A DNA stretch of 23,641 nt, from positions 1 through 23,641 of the forward strand of contig JAGDBH010000370.1 in the NCBI GenBank assembly GCA_017959135.1. The letters are read 5' to 3'. Below are positions 1 to 10,335 of this stretch, one piece after another. The notes beneath the pieces are model-generated. The model saw nothing but the letters and a program-made list of their open reading frames with translations, ran no database searches and was not told the DNA's origin. Source of the DNA: Succinivibrio sp. Lineage in GTDB: Bacteria > Pseudomonadota > Gammaproteobacteria > Enterobacterales > Succinivibrionaceae. Positions within the stretch are counted from its first letter, which is position 1. The number at the start of each line of letters is the position of its first letter. A program made the translations under genes and the position numbers.

Positions 1-276
1 CGTTCTGCTAAGGCAGAAGCTCAGAGAATTATTGAAGAAGCAAATAAAACCAGATCTCAGATTATCGACAAGGCTTCAGAAGAGGCCCAGGAAGAGCGTA
101 AAAAGATTCTTGATTTAGCTCAGAGTGAGATTGAATCAGAGAAGAATAAGGCTCGCGAAGATTTAAGATCTGAAGTTATTTCTTTGGCTATTGCTGGTGC
201 TGAGAAGATCATCAATGAAAAGATTGATGCTAAATCAGATGAAGCAATGTTAAAGAAGATAGCTGATTCGCTTTAG
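1..276 (+). CDS. atpF: F0F1 ATP synthase subunit b, 3' part only
   Basis: The first bases are in frame and read through 91 codons to a TAG at 274-276. The start and the membrane-anchoring N-terminus lie outside the window. What is visible is a long charged helix rich in Ala, Glu, Lys and Arg (for example RSAKAEAQRIIEEANK), as expected for the peripheral-stalk coiled coil of subunit b. The C-terminal part, with a glycine-poor run ending KKIADSL, is the region that contacts the delta subunit. Two subunit b helices hold the F1 head still against the rotating c-ring. It lies 17 bases before atpH, in the standard atpBEFHAGDC order. The identification rests mainly on position and helical character, which together are convincing. 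Confidence 0.93.
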   Translation, partial: RSAKAEAQRIIEEANKTRSQIIDKASEEAQEERKKILDLAQSEIESEKNKAREDLRSEVISLAIAGAEKIINEKIDAKSDEAMLKKIADSL

Positions 277-293
277 GATGAAGAGGTAATGTA

Positions 294-830
294 ATGGCTG
301 AAAATTTGACTGTTGCAAGACCTTATGCTGAAGCTGCTTTTTCTTTCGCTGTTGATGAGAAAAAACTTGATGAGTGGCAGTGTATGCTTCAGGCTCTGTC
401 TGAAGCTTATAAAAATGATTACTTTAGAGATCATTTGAAACTAGCTGCAAATTCATCTGCTGCGGCCGACAGTCTTATTTCGCTGTTAAAGCCTGCTAAT
501 CTCATTGATGAAAATGGAGAGAATTTCGTAAAGATTATTGGTGAAAACAATCGTTTCGAAGTTCTTCCTGATATCTATGATGAATTCGTAAGATTGAGAC
601 AGAAACACGATAAGTGTATTTCCGCTCAGCTTATATCCGCAAGAGCTTTTGCTGAAAGCGAAATAAAACTGATAAAGGATAAACTGGCAAAGAAATACGA
701 CTGTACCGTAACCATAGAGCAGATTATCGATAAGAACCTTATCGGTGGTGCCGTTCTAAAGGTTGGCGACAAAGTTATCGATGCTAGTGTAAGGACAAGT
801 TTAAAGAACCTGTCTTCAACCCTCAGATAA
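294..830 (+). CDS. atpH: F0F1 ATP synthase subunit delta
   Basis: This 178-residue protein has the usual length for subunit delta (OSCP homologue), which joins the top of the F1 alpha3beta3 head to the b-subunit stalk. The N-terminus (MAENLTVARPYAEAAF) matches the family start, where an Arg-Pro/Arg-Tyr-Ala-Ala pattern opens the six-helix N-terminal domain. The C-terminal part contains the family pattern KKYDCTVTIEQIIDKNLIGGAVLKVGDKVIDAS split over residues of about 135-168, where a Gly-Gly and a later Asp are typical. An AAGAGG ribosome binding site at 281-286 precedes the ATG by seven bases. It sits between atpF and atpA in one transcription unit. Confidence 0.97.
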   Translation: MAENLTVARPYAEAAFSFAVDEKKLDEWQCMLQALSEAYKNDYFRDHLKLAANSSAAADSLISLLKPANLIDENGENFVKIIGENNRFEVLPDIYDEFVRLRQKHDKCISAQLISARAFAESEIKLIKDKLAKKYDCTVTIEQIIDKNLIGGAVLKVGDKVIDASVRTSLKNLSSTLR

Positions 831-845
831 GAAAGAGGATAAATA

Positions 846-2387
846 ATGCAACTTAATTCAACTGAAATTGCTGATTTAATCAAACAAAGGATCCAGCAAT
901 TTAAAGTTGTGACAGAAGCTCGTGATGAGGGTACTATCGTTTCTGTTAACGACGGTATCGTAAGAATTCATGGTCTGTCCAACGTTATGCAGGGCGAAAT
1001 GCTTGAGTTTGGTGGCGACCTATACGGTTTGGCTTTGAACTTAGAGCGTGATTCTGTTGGTGCTATTGTTTTAGGACCATACGGTGAACTTTCAGAAGGC
1101 ATGACTGTACATAGTACCGGTCGTATTCTTGAAGTTCCTGTTGGAAATGAATTGCTTGGAAGAGTTGTTAACTCTTTGGGTGCTCCAATTGATGGTAAGG
1201 GACCAATTAACTGCAATACCTACTATCCTGTAGAAAAAATTGCTCCAGGTGTTATTGCACGTCAGAGTGTTTCTCAGCCTATTCAGACAGGTTATAAAGC
1301 CGTTGACTCAATGGTTCCAATTGGACGTGGTCAGCGTGAGCTTATCATTGGAGACCGTCAGACTGGTAAGACTGCCGTAGCTATTGATACTATTATCAAT
1401 CAGGTTAAATATGGCGTTCGTTGTATTTATGTTGCTATTGGACAGAAAGCTTCTACTATCGCTTCAGTAGTTAGAAAGCTTGATGAAGAAGGTGCTCTAT
1501 CAAACACTATCGTTGTGGTTGCATCTGCTTCTGATACTGCAGCTCTGCAGTATATTGCTCCATATGCAGGCTGTGCAATGGGTGAGTTCTTCATGGATAA
1601 CGGCGAAGATGCTCTGATTATCTATGACGACCTATCAAAGCACGCTGTAGCTTATCGTCAGATTTCACTGCTGCTACGTCGTCCTCCAGGGCGTGAAGCT
1701 TTCCCAGGTGACGTTTTCTACTTACACTCACGTCTGTTAGAGCGTGCATCACGTGTTAACGCTGAGTATCTGGAGAAGATGTCAGGTGGTAAGATTGTTG
1801 GAAAGACCGGTTCTCTAACCGCACTGCCAATTATTGAAACACAGGCTGGTGACGTTTCAGCATTCATTCCTACCAACGTAATTTCTATTACAGACGGTCA
1901 GATCTTCTTGACTACCAGCTTATTCAACTCTGGTATCAGACCTGCTGTAGATCCTGGTATTTCAGTATCACGTGTGGGTGGTGCTGCACAGACCAAGATT
2001 ATGAAGAAATTATCTGGTGGTATCCGTACCGCTCTGGCTCAGTACCGTGAACTTGCAGCTTTCGCTCAGTTCTCATCAGATCTTGATGATGCAACCCGTA
2101 AGCAGCTTGACCATGGTCAGAAGGTTACCGAGTTGATGAAGCAGAATCAGTATGCTCCATTAACTGTTGCAGAGCAGGCACTTGTAATTTTTGCTGCTGA
2201 AAGAGGATTCTTAGAGGATGTTGACCTTTCAAAGGTTCTAAGCTTTGAAAAGGCTCTTCTCGAGTTTGCTCATTCAAAATATGATTCATTGATTAAGGAT
2301 ATTGATGCAAAGCCTGATTATTCAGATGATGTTGCTAACAAGCTATCTGATTTAATCAAAGACTTTAAATCAACACAGACTTTCTAG
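846..2387 (+). CDS. atpA: F0F1 ATP synthase subunit alpha
   Basis: This 513-residue protein is the same length as E. coli AtpA and matches it along its length. It forms the non-catalytic nucleotide-binding sites of the F1 head. The Walker A motif GDRQTGKT occupies residues 169-176, and the arginine finger that reaches into the catalytic beta site is R376 in the SRVGGAAQ motif, both at E. coli numbering. The N-terminal beta-barrel holds the [14 protein letters not shown] pattern. An AGAGGA site precedes the ATG. Arginine is mostly encoded by CGT here, unlike the AGA-rich genes further along the window, which suggests high expression. Next gene atpG starts 10 bases after the stop. Confidence 0.99.
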   Translation: MQLNSTEIADLIKQRIQQFKVVTEARDEGTIVSVNDGIVRIHGLSNVMQGEMLEFGGDLYGLALNLERDSVGAIVLGPYGELSEGMTVHSTGRILEVPVGNELLGRVVNSLGAPIDGKGPINCNTYYPVEKIAPGVIARQSVSQPIQTGYKAVDSMVPIGRGQRELIIGDRQTGKTAVAIDTIINQVKYGVRCIYVAIGQKASTIASVVRKLDEEGALSNTIVVVASASDTAALQYIAPYAGCAMGEFFMDNGEDALIIYDDLSKHAVAYRQISLLLRRPPGREAFPGDVFYLHSRLLERASRVNAEYLEKMSGGKIVGKTGSLTALPIIETQAGDVSAFIPTNVISITDGQIFLTTSLFNSGIRPAVDPGISVSRVGGAAQTKIMKKLSGGIRTALAQYRELAAFAQFSSDLDDATRKQLDHGQKVTELMKQNQYAPLTVAEQALVIFAAERGFLEDVDLSKVLSFEKALLEFAHSKYDSLIKDIDAKPDYSDDVANKLSDLIKDFKSTQTF

Positions 2388-2397
2388 GAGCTCTTAA

Positions 2398-3261
2398 ATG
2401 GCAGGTGCAAAGGAAATACGTACTAAGATAGCTTCTGTGCAGAATACACAGAAGATTACTAGTGCTATGCAGATGGTAGCCGCCTCTAAGATGCGCAAGG
2501 CTCAGGAAAAAATGAGCCAGTCTCGCCCTTATTCAAAAGGTCTTTACGACATTATTGGTCATATTGCAGCCTCACATTCTGAGTTCCATCATCCATTTAT
2601 GGAATCAAGAGCTGTTAAGAATGTGGGCTTTATTATCGTCTCAACTGACCGTGGTCTGTGTGGCGGTCTTAACATTAACCTGTTCCGTAAGGTTCTTCAG
2701 AAGATGAATGAATTCAAGGAGCAGAACATTAACGTTAAGCTTGCATTACTAGGCTCAAAGGCCAGTGGCTATTTCAATAGAGACGGCTTTGAAGTACTCG
2801 CTTCACATTCTGGATTTGGTGATGATCCTCAGCCAGAAAAGCTTGTTGGTGCTATCAAGGTTATGACTGATGCTTATCTGAATGGCGAATTAGATGCCAT
2901 TTATATAGCAAATAATGTCTTTAAGAATACTATGGTTCAGATCCCTGAATGTGAACAGCTTCTTCCACTTGTTCCATCAAAAGATCAGGAAGTTAAGAAG
3001 CATCACTGGGATTATTTGTATGAGCCAGAACCAGAGGCAATTTTAAAGGTCGTACTTGACCGTTATGTAATGCAGATGGTTTATCAGGCTGTTTTAGAGA
3101 ATCTTGCTTCAGAACAGGCTGCACGTATGGTTGCAATGAAAGCTGCAACTGATAATGCAGAGACTCTGGTAAGTGATTTACAGCTTGAGTATAACAAGGC
3201 AAGACAGGCAGGTATTACGATGGAGCTAAATGACATCGTATCTGGTGCATCAGCGGTTTAA
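2398..3261 (+). CDS. atpG: F0F1 ATP synthase subunit gamma
   Basis: This 287-residue protein matches the E. coli gamma subunit length. Gamma is the rotating central shaft whose N- and C-terminal helices form an antiparallel coiled coil inside the alpha3beta3 ring. The opening [20 protein letters not shown], followed by a [16 protein letters not shown] pattern, is diagnostic. So are the [11 protein letters not shown] loop near residues 83-93 and the closing [11 protein letters not shown] helix. An AGGAG site overlaps the intergenic gap after the atpA stop. The protein has no missing segment. It lies between atpA and atpD, as in nearly all bacterial operons. Confidence 0.98.
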   Translation: MAGAKEIRTKIASVQNTQKITSAMQMVAASKMRKAQEKMSQSRPYSKGLYDIIGHIAASHSEFHHPFMESRAVKNVGFIIVSTDRGLCGGLNINLFRKVLQKMNEFKEQNINVKLALLGSKASGYFNRDGFEVLASHSGFGDDPQPEKLVGAIKVMTDAYLNGELDAIYIANNVFKNTMVQIPECEQLLPLVPSKDQEVKKHHWDYLYEPEPEAILKVVLDRYVMQMVYQAVLENLASEQAARMVAMKAATDNAETLVSDLQLEYNKARQAGITMELNDIVSGASAV

Positions 3262-3268
3262 AAATTAA

Positions 3269-4696
<1,428 letters not shown>

Positions 4697-4710
4697 TAGA
4701 GGGGTGGAAA

Positions 4711-5139
4711 ATGGATTCAATATCATTCCATCTGAACGTAATTAGTGGCGTTAGTTCATTGTATTCAGGACTTGTACAGTCTATACGTGTTACAGGTTCT
4801 GAAGGTGAGCTTGGCGTCAGATACGGTCATACTCCTTTATTAACCACCATCAAGACTGGTATGGTTTCTCTTGTCGACATCAACGGCAAGGAAGACCAGA
4901 TTTATCTGGCTGGTGGTATTCTGGAAGTTCAGCCAGACAATGTAACAATTCTGGCTGATACAGCTCTGCGCGCTGACGATATTGATGAATCCAAGGCACA
5001 GGAAGCTATCAAGGCTGCCAAGGAAGAAATTAACCGTCATGGTTCAGGTGATGCTGACTACGCTCATGCATTATCTAAGCTGGCAGATGCTATGGCTAGA
5101 ATCAAAGTGGTTGAAATTGCAAAGAATCGTCGTCGATAA
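4711..5139 (+). CDS. atpC: F0F1 ATP synthase subunit epsilon
   Basis: This 142-residue protein is the small rotor subunit that binds gamma and, through its C-terminal helices, can inhibit ATP hydrolysis. The N-terminal beta-sandwich is visible as FHLNVIS, then [17 protein letters not shown] and the [16 protein letters not shown] strand pair near residues 69-84. The C-terminal part (from about residue 90) is a helical hairpin rich in Ala, Glu and Lys, ending in RRR. A very strong AGAGGGG site precedes the ATG. It is the last gene of the operon, and a clear intrinsic terminator starts 22 bases after its stop. Confidence 0.98.
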   Translation: MDSISFHLNVISGVSSLYSGLVQSIRVTGSEGELGVRYGHTPLLTTIKTGMVSLVDINGKEDQIYLAGGILEVQPDNVTILADTALRADDIDESKAQEAIKAAKEEINRHGSGDADYAHALSKLADAMARIKVVEIAKNRRR

Positions 5140-5161
5140 TTTGAAATAAATCACACCTTTC

Positions 5162-5192
5162 AAAAACCCTCTATTTTTTAAGAGGGTTTTTT
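5162..5192 (+). terminator. Rho-independent terminator of the atp operon
   Basis: A CCCTCT arm (5167-5172) pairs with AGAGGG (5181-5186) around an AT-only loop. Five A residues before the stem and a run of six T residues after it extend the pairing and form the U-tract. It sits just after atpC, so it ends the ATP synthase transcript. Confidence 0.92.
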
Positions 5193-5494
5193 AATTCCTT
5201 TCTGAGTTATAAAATAGTATTTTCGCAATTTTTGCGGAATGGGCAAATAATCATCTAAACCCGCATAAAATCTAGATTTTGTAAAGTGTTATTTTGAGAT
5301 TCTTGATGTGATACGCAAACAATTTGTATTTAATTTTAATTGACTCATGTTTTATTTGAAAAATTGGTGACTGAAAATGTTAATGCACTTAAAATGGGCA
5401 TACTTTGTTACCGATGAATATTCGGACAGAGTATTTTCAGATAGGAAAAACCAGAACCTAGGTTTTTCCATAAAACATAAGGAATTTAAAAAAT
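5193..5494 (+). promoter_or_regulatory. Upstream region and structured leader of sdaC
   Basis: No gene is visible in these 302 bases. Several inverted repeats are. The first, 5221-5239, is an 8-pair stem with a TTT loop. The second is CCGA/TCGG at 5411-5414 and 5422-5425, enclosing the palindrome GAATATTC. The third is a perfect 9-pair stem, GGAAAAACC at 5444-5452 with GGTTTTTCC at 5461-5469. The palindrome AACCTAGGTT at 5455-5464 overlaps the loop and right arm of the last stem, so the two folds compete. An AAGGAA ribosome binding site follows, near 5479-5484. A TTGACT at 5340-5345 resembles a -35 box, but I see no good -10 at the right spacing, so the promoter position is open. Confidence 0.5.
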
Positions 5495-6769
5495 ATGGAA
5501 ATAACTAATACTTCTGCTTCAACTTCTCAGGTTGCAACCAGCAGCACTAGAGAAAAATGGCACAAGTTCGACATCATGTGGATGCTGAACTTATTCGGAA
5601 CTGCTGTTGGCGCTGGAATTCTGTTCCTGCCAATTACTGCAGGTATGTCTGGATTATGGCCTTTAGTTGTTATTACTCTAATTGTCGGCCCTATGACATA
5701 CTTTGCTCACAGAGGTCTTGCCAGACTTGTTTTGGCATCATCATTAAAAGATGGCGATATTACCAATGTTACCGAGGAATTCTTCGGTAAGTCTGCAGGT
5801 ATGATTATTACTGCTTTATATTTCTTCGCTATCTACCCAATTCTTCTGATTTATGGTGTAAGTATTACCAATACTGTAGACAGCTTTATCGTAAATCAGT
5901 TACACATGAGTGCTCCTCCAAGAGTAATTCTTGCAGGTATCTGTGTATTCTCATACATTGCTATCATCATCTGTGGTGAGAAATTAGTTCTTCTATTCAA
6001 TGAGAAGCTTGTTTACCCACTATGCTGCATTCTGTTTGCAATGTCTTTATATCTGATTCCAAAGTGGGATTTATCTCAGTTCAGCTTTGTTCCTGATTTC
6101 GGCAGCTTTGCATCTACTCTATGGATTACCATTCCTGTTCTAGTATTTGCATTCAACCACTCACCTGCAATCTCAACATTTGCTGTATCACAGAAAGAGC
6201 GTTATGGCGAAAAGGCTGAAAAGTATGCAAGCCGTACCTTAAAGTACACCAGCGGTATTCTGGTTCTGTTCGTTATGCTGTTCGTATTCTCCTGTGTTCT
6301 ATCACTATCTCCACAGGATTTAAGCATGGCAAGAGCTCAGAACATCAGCATTCTGTCATATCTAGCTAACAAGTTTGATGCTCCTGTAATTGCTTACTTT
6401 GGTCCATTCGTAGCCTTCCTGGCTATCTCAACCTCATTCTTCGGTCACTACATGGGCGCAAGAGAAGGTTTAAACGGCATCATTGTTAAGCTAACCCCAG
6501 GTGCTAAGATGGTAAGCAAGCGCAGAAATCGTGCTATCACCATTTTCTTCCTGGTAACCCTATGGTTTGTTGCAACTGTTAACCCAAGTATCCTAAGTCT
6601 GATTGAGTCACTTGGCGGTCCTATCATTGCAATCATCCTGTTCTTAATGCCTATGTATGCAATTGCTAAGGTTCCTGCAATGAAGAAGTATCAGGGTAAA
6701 TTCTCTAATGTCTTCATCACTGTAATGGGTATCGTAACTATTGCTTCATTATTATTAAGCTTTATTTAA
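5495..6769 (+). CDS. sdaC: Serine:proton symporter, HAAAP family
   Basis: This 424-residue inner-membrane protein belongs to the SdaC/TdcC family of proton-coupled serine and threonine carriers. It follows E. coli SdaC closely along its length: [20 protein letters not shown] near residues 25-45, [50 protein letters not shown], and the ending [26 protein letters not shown]. About eleven hydrophobic segments are visible. An AAGGAA site about ten bases before the ATG supports the start. It lies upstream of a serine deaminase gene on the same strand, so serine is the likely main substrate. TdcC-type threonine transport is the alternative, made less likely by this neighbour. Confidence 0.95.
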   Translation: MEITNTSASTSQVATSSTREKWHKFDIMWMLNLFGTAVGAGILFLPITAGMSGLWPLVVITLIVGPMTYFAHRGLARLVLASSLKDGDITNVTEEFFGKSAGMIITALYFFAIYPILLIYGVSITNTVDSFIVNQLHMSAPPRVILAGICVFSYIAIIICGEKLVLLFNEKLVYPLCCILFAMSLYLIPKWDLSQFSFVPDFGSFASTLWITIPVLVFAFNHSPAISTFAVSQKERYGEKAEKYASRTLKYTSGILVLFVMLFVFSCVLSLSPQDLSMARAQNISILSYLANKFDAPVIAYFGPFVAFLAISTSFFGHYMGAREGLNGIIVKLTPGAKMVSKRRNRAITIFFLVTLWFVATVNPSILSLIESLGGPIIAIILFLMPMYAIAKVPAMKKYQGKFSNVFITVMGIVTIASLLLSFI

Positions 6770-6782
6770 GAAATAAATTATG

Positions 6783-6811
6783 TAGGCCTGGGTAGAATTT
6801 ATCTAGGCCTA
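6783..6811 (+). other. Hairpin between sdaC and sdaA
   Basis: TAGGCCTGG at 6783-6791 pairs with CTAGGCCTA at 6803-6811 (nine pairs, one G-T wobble) around an 11-base loop. Only a broken T-run (ATTTGTTG) follows, so it looks like a weak terminator or an mRNA-stabilising stem that could lower sdaA expression relative to sdaC. The role is inferred. Confidence 0.5.
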
Positions 6812-6837
6812 TTTGTTGATATATAAGAATAAAAATT

Positions 6838-8235
6838 ATGTCAGAATTAAAAGATTTACTTCGAAACAGACCTCCAGTAGAAACTGCTATTTTTGATTTT
6901 TTTAAGGTTGGTCCTGGTCCATCAAGTTCACATACAATCGGACCAATGAAAGCAGGAAATGACTTTAACAATAAGATTTCACAGCTGCCGGATGAGGTTC
7001 TGTCAAAAGCCTCTGCCATAGAGGTGACTCTGCTTGGCTCACTATCTGCAACAGGTGTTGGCCACGGAACTGATTCTGCTGTACTGGCAGGTATACTAGG
7101 AAATATTCCAGAGAAGTGTCCTGGCTCTGTACTTCAGGATATAAAAAAGAATCCAGATAAAAAGTATGAATTAAAAATAAGAAACTACACTCTGAGTGTC
7201 GGTCTTGATTGTGTAAAATTTGGTCCTGTAAAGCATGATTCTCCATATAACAACACCATGCTGATTACACTGCTTGATGCACACAGAAACAATCTGTTTG
7301 AAGTTGAATACTATTCTGTTGGCGGTGGTTTTATTCAGTGGAAAGGCTGGAAAGAAGAGGAGAGAGGCAAGCCTGTTCATCCTTACGGAACCATGAAAGA
7401 GCTTCACAAGAGACTTCAGGAAACTGGTCTTACCATGCATGAGCTTATCCTTGAGAACGAGATGTCCATTACTGGACTTACACGTCCTCAGATCTGTGAA
7501 AAGCTCGATGAGCTTATGGAAGTGATGTACGACTCTGTAAGAAGAGGTCTGAATAATGTTGGCAAACTTCCTGGTCATCTTGGTGTGTGGAGAAAGGCTC
7601 AGGCTATTCTGGAGCAGTATAAGACCAATAACTTTGAAGTAGATAAGCTGCTGGGTAAGATTAACTCATATGCATTCGCTGTTTCTGAGGAAAATGCTTC
7701 AGGCGGTGTTATTGTTACAGCTCCTACATGTGGTGCTGCCGGTGTTATTCCTGCACTTCTGTACGCAATGCGTAATGATATGAGTCTAGGTGACAGAGCT
7801 CTGCGTGAAGGTTTACTCGCTTCTGCTGCTGTTGGTATGTTATGTAAGCACAATGCCGGCATTGCTGGTGCTGAAGTTGGCTGTCAGGGCGAAATCGGTG
7901 TAGCTTCATCCATGGCTGCAGCTATGCTTGCTCATGCAAGAGGTTATGATGCCTGTGTAGTAGAGAATGCTGCGGAAATTGCTCTTGAGCATCATCTTGG
8001 TCTAACCTGCGACCCTGTTGGCGGCTATGTTCAGATCCCTTGCATTGAAAGAAACGCAATGGGTGCTATCAAGGCTTACAACGCTGTGCTTCTTGCTACA
8101 GCAGAAAAGAATACTCAGCATAAGGTATCTTTAGATGCTGCAATTATGGCTATGAATGAAATCGGCAGAAACATGAACATCAAGTTCAAGGAAACAAGTG
8201 CCGGTGGTCTGGCTGTTAGTGTGGTTGAGTGTTAA
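6838..8235 (+). CDS. sdaA: L-serine ammonia-lyase, iron-sulfur type
   Basis: This 465-residue cytoplasmic enzyme converts L-serine to pyruvate and ammonia with a [4Fe-4S] cluster. The substrate motif GPSSSHTIGPMKAG lies near residues 28-41. Three cluster cysteines fall at C349 (EVGCQGE), C391 (LTCDPV) and C402 (IPCIERNA). Their 42- and 11-residue spacing is, as I recall, that of the Legionella enzyme. The last residue is C465, fitting the tail-in-mouth arrangement in which the C-terminal cysteine caps the fourth iron. The N-terminus is about 16 residues longer than E. coli SdaA, with no internal Met to trim it. The ribosome binding site is weak (AAGAATAAAA). Downstream of sdaC, it forms a serine catabolic pair. 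SdaA and SdaB paralogues cannot be told apart here. Confidence 0.95.
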   Translation: MSELKDLLRNRPPVETAIFDFFKVGPGPSSSHTIGPMKAGNDFNNKISQLPDEVLSKASAIEVTLLGSLSATGVGHGTDSAVLAGILGNIPEKCPGSVLQDIKKNPDKKYELKIRNYTLSVGLDCVKFGPVKHDSPYNNTMLITLLDAHRNNLFEVEYYSVGGGFIQWKGWKEEERGKPVHPYGTMKELHKRLQETGLTMHELILENEMSITGLTRPQICEKLDELMEVMYDSVRRGLNNVGKLPGHLGVWRKAQAILEQYKTNNFEVDKLLGKINSYAFAVSEENASGGVIVTAPTCGAAGVIPALLYAMRNDMSLGDRALREGLLASAAVGMLCKHNAGIAGAEVGCQGEIGVASSMAAAMLAHARGYDACVVENAAEIALEHHLGLTCDPVGGYVQIPCIERNAMGAIKAYNAVLLATAEKNTQHKVSLDAAIMAMNEIGRNMNIKFKETSAGGLAVSVVEC

Positions 8236-8244
8236 GAAAGGTAT

Positions 8245-8275
8245 TTCCATTCCATCCTTAATGGATGAAATGGAA
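8245..8275. terminator. Hairpin between convergent sdaA and rsmD
   Basis: A 13-base arm at 8245-8257 pairs with 8263-8275, with a single mismatch, around a five-base TTAAT loop. It lies ten bases after the sdaA stop and ten bases from the end of rsmD. Neither side has a strong T-run, so it may be a bidirectional but imperfect terminator, or a 3'-end stabiliser. Confidence 0.6.
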
Positions 8276-8284
8276 TATTAAAGA

Positions 8285-8851
8285 TTAGAACAGCAGACTG
8301 CTTTTCTTCATCAGGGTATATTTAGCCTGGCCTGCAGTCTGTTCTCTTATGCATTCAAGTCCAGGAACGATCTGATTAGAACCGTTTCTCATCTCTACAT
8401 AGATTACTGAATTCTCATCAATAAGGTTTCGTTTAAGGATAAGATTCAGAGTCTGCTCGTAAATATCAAGCTTATATGGCGGATCAATAAAGATGACATC
8501 AAACTTCTGTGATGCATTTTCAAGATAGTTTATGGCATTAGCCTTAATCACTTCTATATTGTCTGAATTAAAGCTTTGAGCAACACTCTTTAAAGAATCA
8601 GCTGTCTGAGGATTCATTTCTACAAGAGTAACCTTTTTAGCTCCTCTTGATAATGATTCAAAGCCTAATGCTCCTGAGCCTGCAAACAGATCAAGTACAT
8701 TTGCGTTTTCAATATTGCTGCCAAGCCATGAGAAGATTGTTTCTCTTACTCTGGCAGGTGTTGGTCTTAAACCTTCTGCAGTCTTAACAGGTAAAATCTT
8801 ACCCTTATATAAGCCGCCAATAATCTTTATTTCGTTTTCGTAACCAGCCAT
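8285..8851 (-). CDS. rsmD: 16S rRNA (guanine966-N2)-methyltransferase
   Basis: RsmD adds a methyl group from S-adenosylmethionine to N2 of G966 in 16S rRNA of the assembled small subunit. The family start IIGGLYKGKILPV, the TPARVRETIFSWL segment, the SAM-binding VLDLFAGSGALGFESLSRGA and the catalytic IDPPY motif are all present. I place the start at the ATG at 8849-8851, giving 188 residues, because a GGAAG site lies just upstream and the family begins here. The frame stays open to an upstream GTG-like start at 8905, but those extra 18 residues look unlike the family. It is divergent from ftsY, as in E. coli, and convergent with sdaA. Confidence 0.95.
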   Translation of the reverse strand: MAGYENEIKIIGGLYKGKILPVKTAEGLRPTPARVRETIFSWLGSNIENANVLDLFAGSGALGFESLSRGAKKVTLVEMNPQTADSLKSVAQSFNSDNIEVIKANAINYLENASQKFDVIFIDPPYKLDIYEQTLNLILKRNLIDENSVIYVEMRNGSNQIVPGLECIREQTAGQAKYTLMKKSSLLF

Positions 8852-8870
8852 ATTTCTTCCTTTTTTAGGA

Positions 8871-8879
8871 ATTGTAACA
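8871..8879 (-). promoter_or_regulatory. Possible extended -10 promoter for rsmD
   Basis: On the minus strand TGT precedes TACAAT, giving a TG-n extended -10 box about 20 bases before the rsmD ATG. No convincing -35 is visible. A start here would leave a leader of only about 13 bases that still includes the GGAAG site. Confidence 0.3.
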
Positions 8880-8909
8880 GAAACAGATCCTGCCACAGTA
8901 CCCAATAAA

Positions 8910-8938
8910 ATGAAATATCGAAAAAATTAGCATATAAT
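8910..8938 (+). promoter_or_regulatory. Likely sigma-70 promoter of ftsY
   Basis: A perfect TATAAT lies at 8933-8938. ATGAAA at 8910-8915 (four of six consensus bases) sits 17 bases upstream. The predicted start near 8945 would give a leader of about 36 bases with a GAGGA site at 8971-8975 before the ftsY ATG. Confidence 0.6.
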
Positions 8939-8980
8939 TGCATGAGTTTGTAAATTTAAATAGATAAATTGAGGACAATA

Positions 8981-10297
8981 ATGGGCCTTTTTTCATTTTT
9001 CTCTAAAAAGAATAAAGACGAGAATCAGAGCGAAGAGATTATTTCAGAAAACGTAAATCAGACTGAGCCTGTATCTGAAGAAGTTAAAGAATCAGCTGAT
9101 GCCGCAATCAGTAAAGAAGAGACTGTAAAGGCAGAGAGTTCTGAAGTACAGCCAGAGACAGAGATAGAGTCAGAGTCTTCAGAAAACACAGAGTCAGTAC
9201 AGGAACCATTACAGCATACTGAAGATGTAAAAGAGGAAGCTGTCCAGACTGTATCTGAAGAGATTGATGAAAAGACAGAAGAGACAGTCTCAGAAGTTAC
9301 AGATGAGAAAACTGAGAATAAATCTGAAGCTGAAGTGCAGAGTTCAGGTGAGACAGAATCTGTTTCAGAGAAAACTGAAGAGACCAAGGTAAAGAGATCA
9401 TTCTTTGAAAGATTAAAGCGTACCAGAGAGAATCTGGCTTTAGGTATCGGTGCTCTGGTTACAGGTAAGAAGATTGATGAGGACCTGTACGAGGAACTGG
9501 AGACTGCATTGCTAACAGCTGATCTTGGTGTTGATACCACCACCAGAATTATCGAAAAGCTAAGAGAAGAGTCAAAGCTTCGTGAACTGAAGGATGCAAG
9601 TGCATTGAAGAACAACCTTAAGAATATACTTAAGGATATCTTAAAACCTTGTGCTATTCCTTTGGAGGTTAAAAGAACCAATGATCTGCCATTTGTTATT
9701 CTGATGGTAGGTGTAAACGGTGCTGGTAAGACTACAACCATCGGTAAGCTTGCTCTAAAGTATAAAGAGCAGGGCAAGAGTGTAATGCTGGCAGCTGGTG
9801 ATACCTTCAGAGCTGCAGCTGTTGAACAGTTAAAGGAGTGGGGCGCACGTACCAATACTCCTGTCGTTTCTCAGCCAACCGGTTCTGACAGTGCATCTGT
9901 TATCTATGATGCTTTAACCTCTGCAAAGGCTCACAATGCTGATGTTCTTATCTGTGATACTGCAGGAAGACTTCAGAACAAGGACAATCTGATGGAAGAG
10001 CTTAAGAAGATTGTCAGAGTAATGAAAAAGATTGACGAGAATGTTCCTAATGAGGTTATGCTGGTTCTGGATTCTACCACCGGACAGAATGCTGTTTCTC
10101 AGATGAAGATTTTCGGTGAGGCTGTAAATGTTTCCGGTCTTGTTCTGACCAAGCTTGATGGTACAGCAAAGGGCGGTGTAATCTTTGCTCTTGCAGACAA
10201 GTTCAAGGTACCAGTAAGATATGTAGGTATAGGCGAGAGTAAGGAAGATTTAAGAGTATTCGATGTAGATCATTTCGTTGATGCTCTGTTCAGCTAA
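8981..10297 (+). CDS. ftsY: Signal recognition particle receptor
   Basis: FtsY is the membrane-associated GTPase that docks ribosome-SRP complexes at the SecYEG channel. The 438-residue form begins at the ATG at 8981, chosen because GAGGA lies six bases upstream; an in-frame TTG at 8969 is less likely. Residues of about 20-136 form a long acidic A domain rich in Glu, Ser and Thr with loosely repeated SEE/DEKTE units. The NG GTPase domain follows from about residue 137: P-loop GVNGAGKT at 244-251, DTFRAAAVEQL, DTAGRL at 326-331 and TKLDGTAKGG from residue 390. In E. coli ftsE and ftsX come next; here rpoH does, 90 bases on. Confidence 0.97.
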   Translation: MGLFSFFSKKNKDENQSEEIISENVNQTEPVSEEVKESADAAISKEETVKAESSEVQPETEIESESSENTESVQEPLQHTEDVKEEAVQTVSEEIDEKTEETVSEVTDEKTENKSEAEVQSSGETESVSEKTEETKVKRSFFERLKRTRENLALGIGALVTGKKIDEDLYEELETALLTADLGVDTTTRIIEKLREESKLRELKDASALKNNLKNILKDILKPCAIPLEVKRTNDLPFVILMVGVNGAGKTTTIGKLALKYKEQGKSVMLAAGDTFRAAAVEQLKEWGARTNTPVVSQPTGSDSASVIYDALTSAKAHNADVLICDTAGRLQNKDNLMEELKKIVRVMKKIDENVPNEVMLVLDSTTGQNAVSQMKIFGEAVNVSGLVLTKLDGTAKGGVIFALADKFKVPVRYVGIGESKEDLRVFDVDHFVDALFS

Positions 10298-10335
10298 TGA
10301 AATTATTTCTCTAATAATGTAATTAAGCCGTATCG

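Noticed and set aside
5303..5325. Possible FNR or CRP site (TTGATGTGATACGCAA) before sdaC
   Set aside because: Only the left half resembles the consensus; the right half does not match ATCAA or TCACA.
7171..7578. Open frame of 135 codons antisense to sdaA
   Set aside because: Fully inside a well-conserved gene, with no recognisable domain.
8852..8905. 18-residue N-terminal extension of RsmD
   Set aside because: The extra residues look unlike the family, and the ATG at 8851 has a good GGAAG site; a candidate promoter also lies within this stretch.
8969..8980. TTG start for ftsY giving a 442-residue protein
   Set aside because: The ATG at 8981 has a GAGGA site at the proper distance, and that GAGGA lies inside the longer version.
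9058..9855. Long open frame (265 codons) on the minus strand inside ftsY
   Set aside because: It is the reverse of the Glu/Ser-rich ftsY coding sequence, has a Ser/Val-rich nonsense composition and no ribosome binding site.
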